This document shows positions 7,632 to 15,089 of a DNA stretch of 64,000 nt, piece after piece. The DNA lies in NCBI RefSeq assembly GCF_900168325.1, contig NZ_FVZE01000001.1, positions 806,001 to 870,000 of the forward strand, given 5' to 3'. The translations under genes and the position numbers were made by a program. The notes beneath the pieces are model-generated. The model saw nothing but the letters and a program-made list of their open reading frames with translations. It searched no databases and was not told the origin of the DNA. Position 1 is the first letter of the stretch, and every line of letters starts with the position of its first letter. The stretch is from Novosphingobium mathurense. GTDB lineage: Bacteria; Pseudomonadota; Alphaproteobacteria; Sphingomonadales; Sphingomonadaceae.

Positions 7632-7892
7632 TTACATTGCCTGTTCGGCGATAGCGGTCAGAAAGCCGATTTCGACTCCGCTCATATCCGACCCTCGCGG
7701 CATCGTGGCAATGATGCGCGTCACGAGAGGGATATTGCCAGTTTCCCGCGCCAGGCTAAGGCATTGGCCGGCATACTCGCGCCCTGTCGCGCAGTCCTTC
7801 ACATAATCGTCGACGCGTTCCGGAGCCCAAAAGCTTTCAATCCCCGATGCGTTGCACGAGACGAACGGCAGCGCCTTAAATTCTTCGGTCAT
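7632..7892 (-). CDS. Small unknown protein, leftward cargo gene
   Basis: An 86-residue protein (MTEEFKALPFVSCNASG...) read on the minus strand, against the direction of the rest of the element. The ATG at 7892 is preceded by GGGGA about eight bases upstream; an ATG 33 bases earlier lacks such a site. It ends before a clear leftward terminator. There is no signal peptide or recognisable domain. Its orientation, own terminator and divergent, repeat-rich upstream region are what one expects of a lysogenically expressed gene such as a regulator or accessory factor, but no DNA-binding motif is seen. Confidence 0.6.
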   Translation of the reverse strand: MTEEFKALPFVSCNASGIESFWAPERVDDYVKDCATGREYAGQCLSLARETGNIPLVTRIIATMPRGSDMSGVEIGFLTAIAEQAM

Positions 7893-7950
7893 ACAAGGTC
7901 CCCTATTGATAGCGAATCGATGCAATTGTTATTGCTTATTTGTAATCACT

Positions 7951-7989
7951 CGTCAATCGATCCGAGAATACGTCAACTCTAAGTTGACA
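7951..7989. promoter_or_regulatory. Cluster of TTGAC motifs with a GTCAAC/GTTGAC palindrome
   Basis: Between the divergent gene at 7892 and the tail cassette lies a palindrome GTCAAC-TCTAA-GTTGAC (7972-7988). The half-site is seen again as CGTCAA at 7951-7956, 20 bp from the copy at 7971-7976. This could be an operator or overlapping -35 elements for both directions. Confidence 0.45.
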
Positions 7990-8002
7990 ACTCGCAAGTA
8001 TA

Positions 8003-8031
8003 GTGACGGAAACGTGATTTCTTGGTATTAT
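8003..8031 (+). promoter_or_regulatory. Likely promoter of the tail cassette
   Basis: GTGACG (8003-8008), a 17-base spacer and TATTAT (8026-8031) lie about 30 bases upstream of the first gene of the cassette. Four of six and five of six bases match the sigma-70 consensus. Confidence 0.4.
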
Positions 8032-8060
8032 GGCTAGGTCAATTAGGAGCCATGCGAACC

Positions 8061-8234
8061 ATGAAAACTAGTTCTGAAAATTATACCGAGCCGAAAGTGG
8101 TCACTGAACTTCGGGAAATGGGTCTGTTGCCGCCGAAGTCGGCAGCATCGGAGCAGGCCCCGAGCGGGGATCGAGTGATCGACGAAACCAAGGAGCTTGC
8201 CCGCAAGATGGGCCTAAAGGGTTTCGAACAATGA
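8061..8234 (+). CDS. Small unknown protein, first gene of the tail cassette
   Basis: A 57-residue hydrophilic protein (MKTSSENYTEPKVVTELREMG...). Two in-frame ATGs exist: AGGAG at 8045-8049 is 11 bases from the ATG at 8061 and only 2 from the one at 8052, so I favour 8061. The stop overlaps the next ATG as ATGA. In tailed phages the slot before the tape measure usually holds tail assembly chaperones; position and size fit, but no sequence motif confirms it. Confidence 0.6.
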   Translation: MKTSSENYTEPKVVTELREMGLLPPKSAASEQAPSGDRVIDETKELARKMGLKGFEQ

Positions 8235-8608
8235 CCCGGCCGCTATCTGAGCAACAGATCCGCGACGTCATTCGTGCCAATCCTGACGCTATCCGGAAAA
8301 TCGCAATGGTCGACTCAAAGTCGGCCGTCGAACTGTCCCAACGCGTCACCGAAATCGTGTTCGAACATCCGGAAATCGTGAGCTCCATTGTAGCTGCAGG
8401 ATTGAACCTGCCGCCGGCTGAAGTCGAAAAGATGGGAGCCATTCTGCGCTGGCTGGCAGCAGCCCGCATTTTCGCGATGACGCAAGGTGCCCATGCGCCG
8501 GAAACGCTCATCAGTGTAGGGCTCGAGGAATTTTCGGCACTCGCGTTTGACGGTGAGGCATCTGACAACCTCGCCAGGCTCATTTTCGGCAGTAGGACAG
8601 TCCAATGA
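8231..8608 (+). CDS. Putative tail assembly chaperone (pre-tape-measure protein)
   Basis: A 125-residue mostly helical protein (MTRPLSEQQIRDVIRANPDA...). Both ends overlap their neighbours: its ATG overlaps the preceding stop as ATGA, and its stop overlaps the tape-measure start in the same way, so the three genes are translationally coupled. Proteins of this size directly ahead of a tape measure normally act as chaperones that coat it. The call rests on position; I do not recognise the family from sequence. No slippery heptamer for a programmed frameshift stands out at the junction. Confidence 0.62.
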   Translation: MTRPLSEQQIRDVIRANPDAIRKIAMVDSKSAVELSQRVTEIVFEHPEIVSSIVAAGLNLPPAEVEKMGAILRWLAAARIFAMTQGAHAPETLISVGLEEFSALAFDGEASDNLARLIFGSRTVQ

Positions 8609-11600
8609 GCAGTCGCCGCGATATCGACCTTGTCATTCGCGCCAAAGACGAAGCGAGCAAGGCATTCGAACGCGCCGGCGCGGCGATCGAGTCCCTAGTC
8701 AATCTGAACAGCAAGGCCGGAAGCAGTGCAACCGGCGCCGGCTCGAAGTTTGAGCAGATGGCGAATGCCGTTCTGTCGCTAGATAAAGCCATGGCGCAGG
8801 CATCGGGCCGTTATGACGCGGCAACTCAGGGCCTGGCGCGGCAGGCTTCCCAGATATCAGCGTACAATGGCCGACTGACGTCGCTTCGGTCTCAGATGGA
8901 TTCTGCGACGAAGGCCGCGGAACGGTTGCAGGCCGCTATCGTTCAACAGACCTTGGATGGCGGCAACACTGCGCCGCTGGTCATGAAGCTGCAGGCCGTC
9001 CAATCGGAGATGGCGGCCCTTGAGGGTGAGACGCGTAAAGTCGAGCGCTCCCTTTCTACGGCGCAGTCGTCCTATACGCAGAATGCCGCGGCACTCACCG
9101 ATGTCGAAACCGGACTTCGGTCACTCGGTGCCGCGTCGACGTTCGCCAGGGCTGAGGCCGATCAGGTCACGCGGTCGCTGGAGGCGCAGCAGCGCGTTGC
9201 CCGCCAAACCGCTTCCGTATTGCAGACCGTCAACCGGACAACCGGTGTTACACGCGACCGCGGCGACTATGACCAGTTGGTCGCACAGATTCAGGCGGCG
9301 GCCGATGCTGAGGAAGCCCGCACAGTCAAACTCGAGGCTGAAGCCGCGGCGATCGCTAAGGCGACGGCTGCACAGCGAGAGTTCAATAGTCTGCTTGATG
9401 CGGCATCAGGTAAATCCGCGCGCAGTTCAGCTTCCGTATTTATCGAGAATGGCCCGACCGATTTCGAGAAGCAGGCCGAAGCGATGCGCCTGGCAGAAGC
9501 TGCGGCGAAAGCCGAGGCCAACGAGATCGCGCGTCTGAAGGCAGAACTGAACCCGCTGCCGGTTATCGAGGCCAAGCTTGCGGCAGAAACCGAGAAACTG
9601 ACCCGATGGCAGAAGCAGGGCGAAATCAGCGCAGAAGAGCAGGCGCAGGCCCTCAAATTGCTGCGCCAGGAAGCTGACCGGGCATCGAAAACGCTAGCGC
9701 GCCGGAACGGTACCAATTTCCTCGGTCTCGAGCCCTACCAGCTTCAGAATCTCAGTTTCCAGATAAACGACGTCTTTACTCAGATCGCTTCCGGAACATC
9801 GGTCACGCAGACACTGGCGCAGCAGGGTGGTCAAATCATCCAGATATTCCCGCGCGCCGGCGCCGCGATCGTTCGCGCGCTGACCAGTGCGCCGGTTCTC
9901 GCCATGGTGGCGGCCGTTGGCACATTGATCGTCGCTATCCGTGATGCCGCGTCCGAAGCTGAAAAGCTGCGCGCGATAGAGGGTGTCCTTACTGCCAGCG
10001 CAGACGGCACAAGCCATAACGCGGCGACTATCGTCGCTGCCGCGCAGGCACTGGACCGCTATGGCCTGTCCGCCGAAGATGCGTTGAAGTCGGTTCGCAC
10101 CTTCCTGAAGGAAGGCGTTGACGATCGCCGAATGGAAGAGTTCGGCAAGGCTGCGGCGGACACTGCGCGGGTGCTTGGCGTCGACGCGACGCAGGCAGCC
10201 GAGGACGTCGCCAAGGCCTTCACAGGTGGATTTGAAGCCGTTCGCAAGCTGGACGATGCTCTAGGATTCCTGACTGCGGCGCAGCGCGAACAGATCAAGG
10301 CGCTTTTCGATGAAGGGCGTGCCGCCGAAGCGCGAAACATGGCATTAGGCATCTATTCTAAGAAAATGGATGAGGCCGCGGCGAAGATGCGCGGTCCATG
10401 GTCAGACGCCGCGCGTGAGCTTGGCAACGCCTGGAGCGAGTTCCTAGACCTCATTTCGAACAGCAAGCCGATTCAGTCGTTCGGTGACGCCTTGGCGCAA
10501 CTGGGTAAGGATGCGGCGCAAGCCATTCGCGATATCCGCGGTGCGGCCACGGCCGGCGACCTCCAGCGTCAATTGCAGGCAGCGCAGGACATGGTTGCCA
10601 GCATCGAAAAGCAATTGGCAGATGCCAATCCGCTGACGCGAGGAGGGCTAGAGGCCAATCTGAGAGTTTACAAAGAGCAGGTCTCGGATCTTACGAAACA
10701 GATTGAAGCGCTCGGTAAGGCTGGCGCTGCGACCGGCGATCCGCTGCACATCGATCCGCAAAAAGCGACCAATGCAACCAAGGCGTTGCAAGCGGCCACG
10801 GCAGCAGCGAAGGAATTCAAGGACCAGACCCTTGAGCAGGTAAGGGCAACAGCACTTGATAAAGCGAACAGATACTTAGACGAAAACTTTAAGATTGCAT
10901 CTGAGGTAGCCAAGGCGGAATATCGCAGGCAGGAAATCGCTGAGGCAACTGCTAAATGGATAAAGGCGCAGGCTGACGAAGCCAAACGTCTCGCCAATGA
11001 GCGCGAAAGCGAAATCCAGAAATTTAACAGCCGTGTCATCGGGGCCGAAGGTGGAGCGGCCGATAACCCGTTTTCATCTGCGACCGGTTTCGGGCAGTTC
11101 ATCAAAGGCACCTGGCTGGAACAGTTCAGGAAAGTCTTTGCCGATGAGGCTGCGAAGCTATCGCAGGATCAGATCCTTGCGCTCAGGCAAAACGCGACCG
11201 TCGCTAAGGCCGTTATCGACAATTACGCTCGTGAAAATGCGAAATTCCTCGAGAGTTTCGGCGCCAAGGTCACCGCAGGCAATCTGTACCTCACGCACTT
11301 TCTAGGTGCAGCCGGGGCGAAGGCCGTGCTGACCGCGCCGGGTAACAAGCCGGTTGATCAACTTCTGCCGGCCGATGTCATCAAAGCCAATAAGGGCTAT
11401 CTGACGACTAATGGCCGAGCCCGTACCGCATCGGAGCTCCAGACGTTCATTGCCGGCCGTATCGGTGACACTGGGGCACAGCAGACCGCCGGACAGCAGG
11501 CGATTGCCAAGCTGGAATCCGATCGCTTGGAAAAGCAGGCGAAGTTCAACCTCGCTGTGCAGCAGGAGAACGACGAGAGACAGCGCAACATCGCAGCGCT

Positions 11601-12750
11601 GACCGAGCAGAATTCGTTGCAGGATACGGCTTTGCTGGCAGCGCAGAAGAAAGCTGCCGTCGATAAGGCGGAAGCCGAATTGCGCGACAAGATCGCCCGC
11701 GTGAATGAAAATCTGAAGCCTGGTCAGGAGTTGCTAAACCTGACTGAGGAGCAGATCCAGAAAACCCGCGAACTGGCTGCGGCCGAATTCGACCTGCAGA
11801 ACGCCCGGAATCAAACGCAGGCCCGACTCAATGAAGTGCAGCGGCCGGTTGATGACTTGGCGGCCCGCCGTGACGCACTGCGTCAGCAGATTGAAACTTA
11901 CCGAGATCTCGGTAATTTCAGCCTTGCAGAGAGTCTGACGCCGCAACTCGAAAGCGTGAATTCGGAGCTCATCAAGGCGCTGGAGCGGTTGAAGGCGTTC
12001 TATGCGGGGCTGACTGACCTCGAGAAGGTTCAGCTAGGCATCACGTCAGATGGAATCGCGGCGATCACGACGCAAATTGAGATCGCGCAGCAGAAATCGT
12101 TCGAGTGGTTGACGTTCATGGGCATCAGCGGTCAGACGATCGCGCAGCAGTTCAGCCAGGGCGCCGCGTCTGCCATTGATAGTTTTGCCGAGGCCATTGC
12201 AGGCGGAGCCAATGCTTTCAGCTCACTCTGGGATGCGTTCCGTCAATTCGCGGCGAATTTCCTGCGCCAAATCGCGCAGATGATTGAACAACAGATCATT
12301 TTCAATCTCGTGTCCGGTCTGTTTTCCGCTGGCGCAAGTGCAGGCGGTGCCAATGTGACAGGCTCAACGGGAGCCTTTGCCGGTGTTAAGGCGCATAGCG
12401 GTGGCGTCATTGGCGACCCGTCGACCTATCGAGGCCAAACCGGTGTCGTTGACGTCAGTCCGGCATGGTTCCAGAACGCGATGCGTTATCACAGCGGCGG
12501 CATTGCTGGATTGAAGCCGGACGAAGTGCCGGCGATCCTGCAGCGTGGCGAGGAAGTCATCACGCGTGCCGATGCGCGTCACCGGGACAACGGTGGCGGC
12601 GGCTCTGGTCAGCAGCCCAAGATCAACATTGTGAACACGCTGGACCCTGGCGAATTCGTGTCGAAGGGACTCGGCAGCCGAGCCGGTGAGCAATCGATTC
12701 TGAATTTCATCCGGGACAACTCGGCCGCGGTGAAGCAGGCGTTGGGCTAA
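8605..12750 (+). CDS. Phage tail length tape-measure protein with lytic transglycosylase-like segment
   Basis: A 1381-residue intact protein. Residues 1-370 are Ala, Gln and Glu-rich coiled coil. Residues about 375-620 match the prophage tape-measure family (LSFQINDVFTQIASGTS, then a hydrophobic segment near 410-450). Residues about 808-930 resemble a soluble lytic transglycosylase fold (RVIGAEGGAADNPFSSATG, FGQFIKGTW), known in tape measures that help DNA cross the cell wall. A second coiled coil follows, and the end has the familiar tape-measure tail (AHSGGVIGD near 1262, RYHSGGIAGLKPDEVP, RGEEVITRADARH). The protein sets tail length in tailed phages. It is the only clear virion gene here and the last gene before the tRNA; no tube, terminator, baseplate or capsid gene accompanies it. 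Confidence 0.9.
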   Translation: MSSRRDIDLVIRAKDEASKAFERAGAAIESLVNLNSKAGSSATGAGSKFEQMANAVLSLDKAMAQASGRYDAATQGLARQASQISAYNGRLTSLRSQMDSATKAAERLQAAIVQQTLDGGNTAPLVMKLQAVQSEMAALEGETRKVERSLSTAQSSYTQNAAALTDVETGLRSLGAASTFARAEADQVTRSLEAQQRVARQTASVLQTVNRTTGVTRDRGDYDQLVAQIQAAADAEEARTVKLEAEAAAIAKATAAQREFNSLLDAASGKSARSSASVFIENGPTDFEKQAEAMRLAEAAAKAEANEIARLKAELNPLPVIEAKLAAETEKLTRWQKQGEISAEEQAQALKLLRQEADRASKTLARRNGTNFLGLEPYQLQNLSFQINDVFTQIASGTSVTQTLAQQGGQIIQIFPRAGAAIVRALTSAPVLAMVAAVGTLIVAIRDAASEAEKLRAIEGVLTASADGTSHNAATIVAAAQALDRYGLSAEDALKSVRTFLKEGVDDRRMEEFGKAAADTARVLGVDATQAAEDVAKAFTGGFEAVRKLDDALGFLTAAQREQIKALFDEGRAAEARNMALGIYSKKMDEAAAKMRGPWSDAARELGNAWSEFLDLISNSKPIQSFGDALAQLGKDAAQAIRDIRGAATAGDLQRQLQAAQDMVASIEKQLADANPLTRGGLEANLRVYKEQVSDLTKQIEALGKAGAATGDPLHIDPQKATNATKALQAATAAAKEFKDQTLEQVRATALDKANRYLDENFKIASEVAKAEYRRQEIAEATAKWIKAQADEAKRLANERESEIQKFNSRVIGAEGGAADNPFSSATGFGQFIKGTWLEQFRKVFADEAAKLSQDQILALRQNATVAKAVIDNYARENAKFLESFGAKVTAGNLYLTHFLGAAGAKAVLTAPGNKPVDQLLPADVIKANKGYLTTNGRARTASELQTFIAGRIGDTGAQQTAGQQAIAKLESDRLEKQAKFNLAVQQENDERQRNIAALTEQNSLQDTALLAAQKKAAVDKAEAELRDKIARVNENLKPGQELLNLTEEQIQKTRELAAAEFDLQNARNQTQARLNEVQRPVDDLAARRDALRQQIETYRDLGNFSLAESLTPQLESVNSELIKALERLKAFYAGLTDLEKVQLGITSDGIAAITTQIEIAQQKSFEWLTFMGISGQTIAQQFSQGAASAIDSFAEAIAGGANAFSSLWDAFRQFAANFLRQIAQMIEQQIIFNLVSGLFSAGASAGGANVTGSTGAFAGVKAHSGGVIGDPSTYRGQTGVVDVSPAWFQNAMRYHSGGIAGLKPDEVPAILQRGEEVITRADARHRDNGGGGSGQQPKINIVNTLDPGEFVSKGLGSRAGEQSILNFIRDNSAAVKQALG

Positions 12751-12775
12751 ACCCCTCGAGCAAGGCGTATCCGAA

Positions 12776-12796
12776 TTTAGGGCAGATTTTAGGGCA
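12776..12796 (+). repeat. Direct repeat TTTAGGGCA x2 near the element's right end
   Basis: Two identical 9-mers at 12776-12784 and 12788-12796, 12 bp apart, lie between the tape-measure stop and the tRNA 3' end. Placement just inside the junction suits integrase arm-type binding sites, but this is inferred from position only. Confidence 0.4.
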
Positions 12797-12799
12797 CTG

Positions 12800-12844
12800 C
12801 GCCAAGCGTCTGAGAAAATCGTTATATTTCAAGGGCGCTTGGCG
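12800..12844. repeat. 9-bp inverted repeat touching the tRNA 3' end (possible attachment-site part)
   Basis: CGCCAAGCG at 12800-12808 is the exact inverse of CGCTTGGCG at 12836-12844; the latter contains the encoded CCA and the last two acceptor bases of the tRNA gene. The spacer is 27 AT-rich bases. It may be part of the attachment region or a weak hairpin after the tRNA. The partner attachment copy would be left of the window. Confidence 0.35.
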
Positions 12845-12930
12845 GACAGGGTGGGATTCGAACCCACGGTGAGCTTGCACCCACGGCGGTTTTCAAGACC
12901 GCTGCCTTAAACCACTCGGCCACCTGTCCG
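12840..12930 (-). tRNA. tRNA-Ser (anticodon UGA), 3' CCA encoded
   Basis: On the minus strand the gene starts CGGACAGGTGGCCGAGTGG at 12930. It has an anticodon stem GCGGT/ACCGC with loop CTTGAAA (anticodon TGA), a variable arm (GTGGGTGCAAGCTCAC) typical of serine tRNA, the T-loop GGTTCGAATCC and the acceptor CTGTCCG followed by CCA at 12842-12840. The gene is intact. Its 3' end faces the mobile element, the usual target side for P4-type integrases. Confidence 0.95.
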
Positions 12931-13070
12931 TCGGCAAACGCGCATAGAGCAATGTCCGGGGCTTGCAAGACCTTGCATGTCGCCGAATTGAATTTGGCTT
13001 GCGGTTACTGTCCACCGGATCGTGACGGACGGCATTTGCAACCGGCTCTGTTTGTGCGAGTTTCAGGAAG

Positions 13071-14114
13071 ATGAAACGCGCATCGCTTCCAAAATCGTTC
13101 CTGTTCAAATGTCTTGCAGGTGCGCTCGTCGCCTTGCCGGTCTCGACGCCGACGGCGCTTCACGCGCAGCCGCAGGGTGAAAGTTTTTCGGCCTACCTTC
13201 AGACGGTTGCCGCTCATGCCCGGCGCGAGGGCGTCAGTGAGGCGACGATCTCGCGTACGCTTAGCGGGCTTACACCCAACCAGCGGGTCATCGAACTGGA
13301 TACGGCGCAGCCCGGTCGCCAGTCGAGCCCGCCGCCGATGGCCCCCTATATTGCGCGGCATGTGGGTTCGAGCATCATCTCGCGTGGTCGCTCGCGCTAT
13401 GCACAGCTCTCCGGTATCCTGCCGGCGATCGAGGCACGTTATGGCGTGCCGGCTCCGGTGCTGTTCGCCATCTGGGGCCACGAGACCAATTACGGCAGCT
13501 ATGTCGGGGATTTCGACCTTGCGCGTTCGCTGGCGACACTGGCGTGGGAAGGGCGCAGGCGTGACCTGTTCGAGGGCGAGCTGGTCGCATTGCTCAAGAT
13601 GATCGACCAGGGCGTGCCCAGCTACAAGCTGAAAGGCAGCTGGGCGGGCGCTTTCGGTTATCCGCAGTTCCTGCCGAGCGTATACCTGCGACTCGCGGTC
13701 GACGGCGATGGCGACGGCGATCGCGACATCTTCTCCAGCCCGGCCGACACGATTGCCTCGATTGCCAATTATTTCCGTGATGCGGGCTGGAGGCGAGGGC
13801 AGCCCTGGGGCGTGCGCGCTTCGATTCCCATTGGCGTCAACGTCGACGCCTACGCCAGCAAGCTTGCCGCACCGACTTGCGAACGGGTGCATGAGCGCCA
13901 TTCGCAATGGAAGTCCGTCTCGGAGTGGCGCGCGTTGGGCATCGCCCCGCTGTCGCCGATAGGCAACGATGTCCTGGCATCGCTGTTCCAGCCCGATGGC
14001 CCGGGAACGCCCGCTTATCTGTTAACCGGGAATTATCGGGTCATCCTCCAGTACAACTGCTCGAACTACTACGCATTGTCCGTGGGGTTGCTTGCAGATG
14101 AGATTGCCCGTTAA
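13071..14114 (+). CDS. mltB: Lytic murein transglycosylase, MltB family
   Basis: A 347-residue periplasmic enzyme that cleaves peptidoglycan glycan strands to give 1,6-anhydromuramic acid ends. An N-terminal signal peptide (basic MKRASLPKSF, hydrophobic core, cleavage after ALHA) is followed by the MltB catalytic domain. The catalytic Glu is in WGHETNYGSYVG (about residue 142), with the family's GAFGYPQFLPS and a GDGDGDRDIFS loop near residues 192-225. No lipobox is present, so it is a soluble form. It is the first chromosomal gene after the tRNA; its last bases overlap the rlpA start, making a cell-wall gene pair. Confidence 0.88.
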   Translation: MKRASLPKSFLFKCLAGALVALPVSTPTALHAQPQGESFSAYLQTVAAHARREGVSEATISRTLSGLTPNQRVIELDTAQPGRQSSPPPMAPYIARHVGSSIISRGRSRYAQLSGILPAIEARYGVPAPVLFAIWGHETNYGSYVGDFDLARSLATLAWEGRRRDLFEGELVALLKMIDQGVPSYKLKGSWAGAFGYPQFLPSVYLRLAVDGDGDGDRDIFSSPADTIASIANYFRDAGWRRGQPWGVRASIPIGVNVDAYASKLAAPTCERVHERHSQWKSVSEWRALGIAPLSPIGNDVLASLFQPDGPGTPAYLLTGNYRVILQYNCSNYYALSVGLLADEIAR

Positions 14115-15030
14115 CCATGCCCTGCCGTTCGCGGCGCTGATACTGCTTGCCGGTTGCTCGACCGGTGGCAGCGACAGGCCAATGCCGGTGTCAGTGGCAC
14201 CCGTGAATGGCCCCGCCGCCGACTATCCGGTTGTGGTGGGCGATCCGTTCACCATTGGCGACACCACCTGGACCCCGACGGACCAGATGAATTACGACGC
14301 GGTGGGCTATGCCGGCGTTGCCGGCAACGGCGCCGTCGGCTTCACTGCCGCGCACAAGACGCTGCCGCTTCCCAGCTATGCGGAAGTCACTTCGCTCGAT
14401 ACCGGCAAGACGATCCTCGTGCGCGTCGAGCGTCGCGGGCCGATGGTCAACGATACCCTGATGGAATTGTCACGCGATGCCGCAGCCGCACTGGGGATGA
14501 CGCCAGGTCAACGCGGCGCCGTCCGTTTGCGCCGCACGAATCCGCCGGAAACCGACCGGGCGCTGCTGCGTCAGCACGAACTCGCGCCGGAGCGGATGGC
14601 AACCCCCGAAGCGTTGCTCATGGTGCTTCGCCGCAAGCTTGCCGATCAATCACCGCTGCTCACGCCGTCTTCGATGCCCACTGGTACCGGGTCGCAGACT
14701 ACGCAAATGGACAGCCGCCCATCGCCAGCTTTGCCGACCCCGGCCCAACCGCTCAAGGCAACCTCACCAGTCAAACCCGCGCCGGAAGTGAACGCCGAAC
14801 CCAAGGCGGCACCAGTCGCCAAGGGACATCATGTGGTGCAGGTCGCCGCGTTTTCGATCTCGGCGAGCGCGACGACGGTGGCTCGCAAGCTCAACGGCTT
14901 CGTTGCAGACTGCGGCGGGTTTTCGTGCGTGCGCATGGGGCCCTTCGCAAACCGTGCACAAGCTGCCGCGGCGCTGGAGAAGGCCCGGGCGGCAGGCTAT
15001 AGCGACGCACGAATCCAGCGCGCGGACTGA
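14098..15030 (+). CDS. rlpA: RlpA-type septal lytic transglycosylase lipoprotein with SPOR domain
   Basis: A 310-residue lipoprotein. The ATG at 14098, overlapping the end of mltB, gives a signal ending in a lipobox (LLAGC, Cys near residue 20); an upstream TTG would add two residues. The RlpA double-psi barrel follows (residues about 55-150, with AHKTLPLPSYAEVTSLDTGK and the RRGP/D motif). A Pro/Ala-rich linker leads to a C-terminal SPOR domain (about 240-310, VVQVAAFSISASATTVARK) that binds denuded septal peptidoglycan. RlpA proteins act at the division site; coupling to MltB and a PBP5-type enzyme suits this. Confidence 0.88.
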   Translation: MRLPVNHALPFAALILLAGCSTGGSDRPMPVSVAPVNGPAADYPVVVGDPFTIGDTTWTPTDQMNYDAVGYAGVAGNGAVGFTAAHKTLPLPSYAEVTSLDTGKTILVRVERRGPMVNDTLMELSRDAAAALGMTPGQRGAVRLRRTNPPETDRALLRQHELAPERMATPEALLMVLRRKLADQSPLLTPSSMPTGTGSQTTQMDSRPSPALPTPAQPLKATSPVKPAPEVNAEPKAAPVAKGHHVVQVAAFSISASATTVARKLNGFVADCGGFSCVRMGPFANRAQAAAALEKARAAGYSDARIQRAD

Positions 15031-15089
15031 ACGGCGAGTCCAGACCCGCGCGCAGAGTGCCCCGGTGGCCGCGCGGGAGAATTCTGGTC

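Noticed and set aside
7984-8004. Promoter made of TTGACA at 7984 and TATAGT at 7999
   Set aside because: The spacer is only 9 bp; the pair at 8003 and 8026 has correct 17-bp spacing.
12591-13907. Leftward frame of 300 codons across mltB and towards the tRNA
   Set aside because: It is antisense to a clear MltB-family gene and has no domain.
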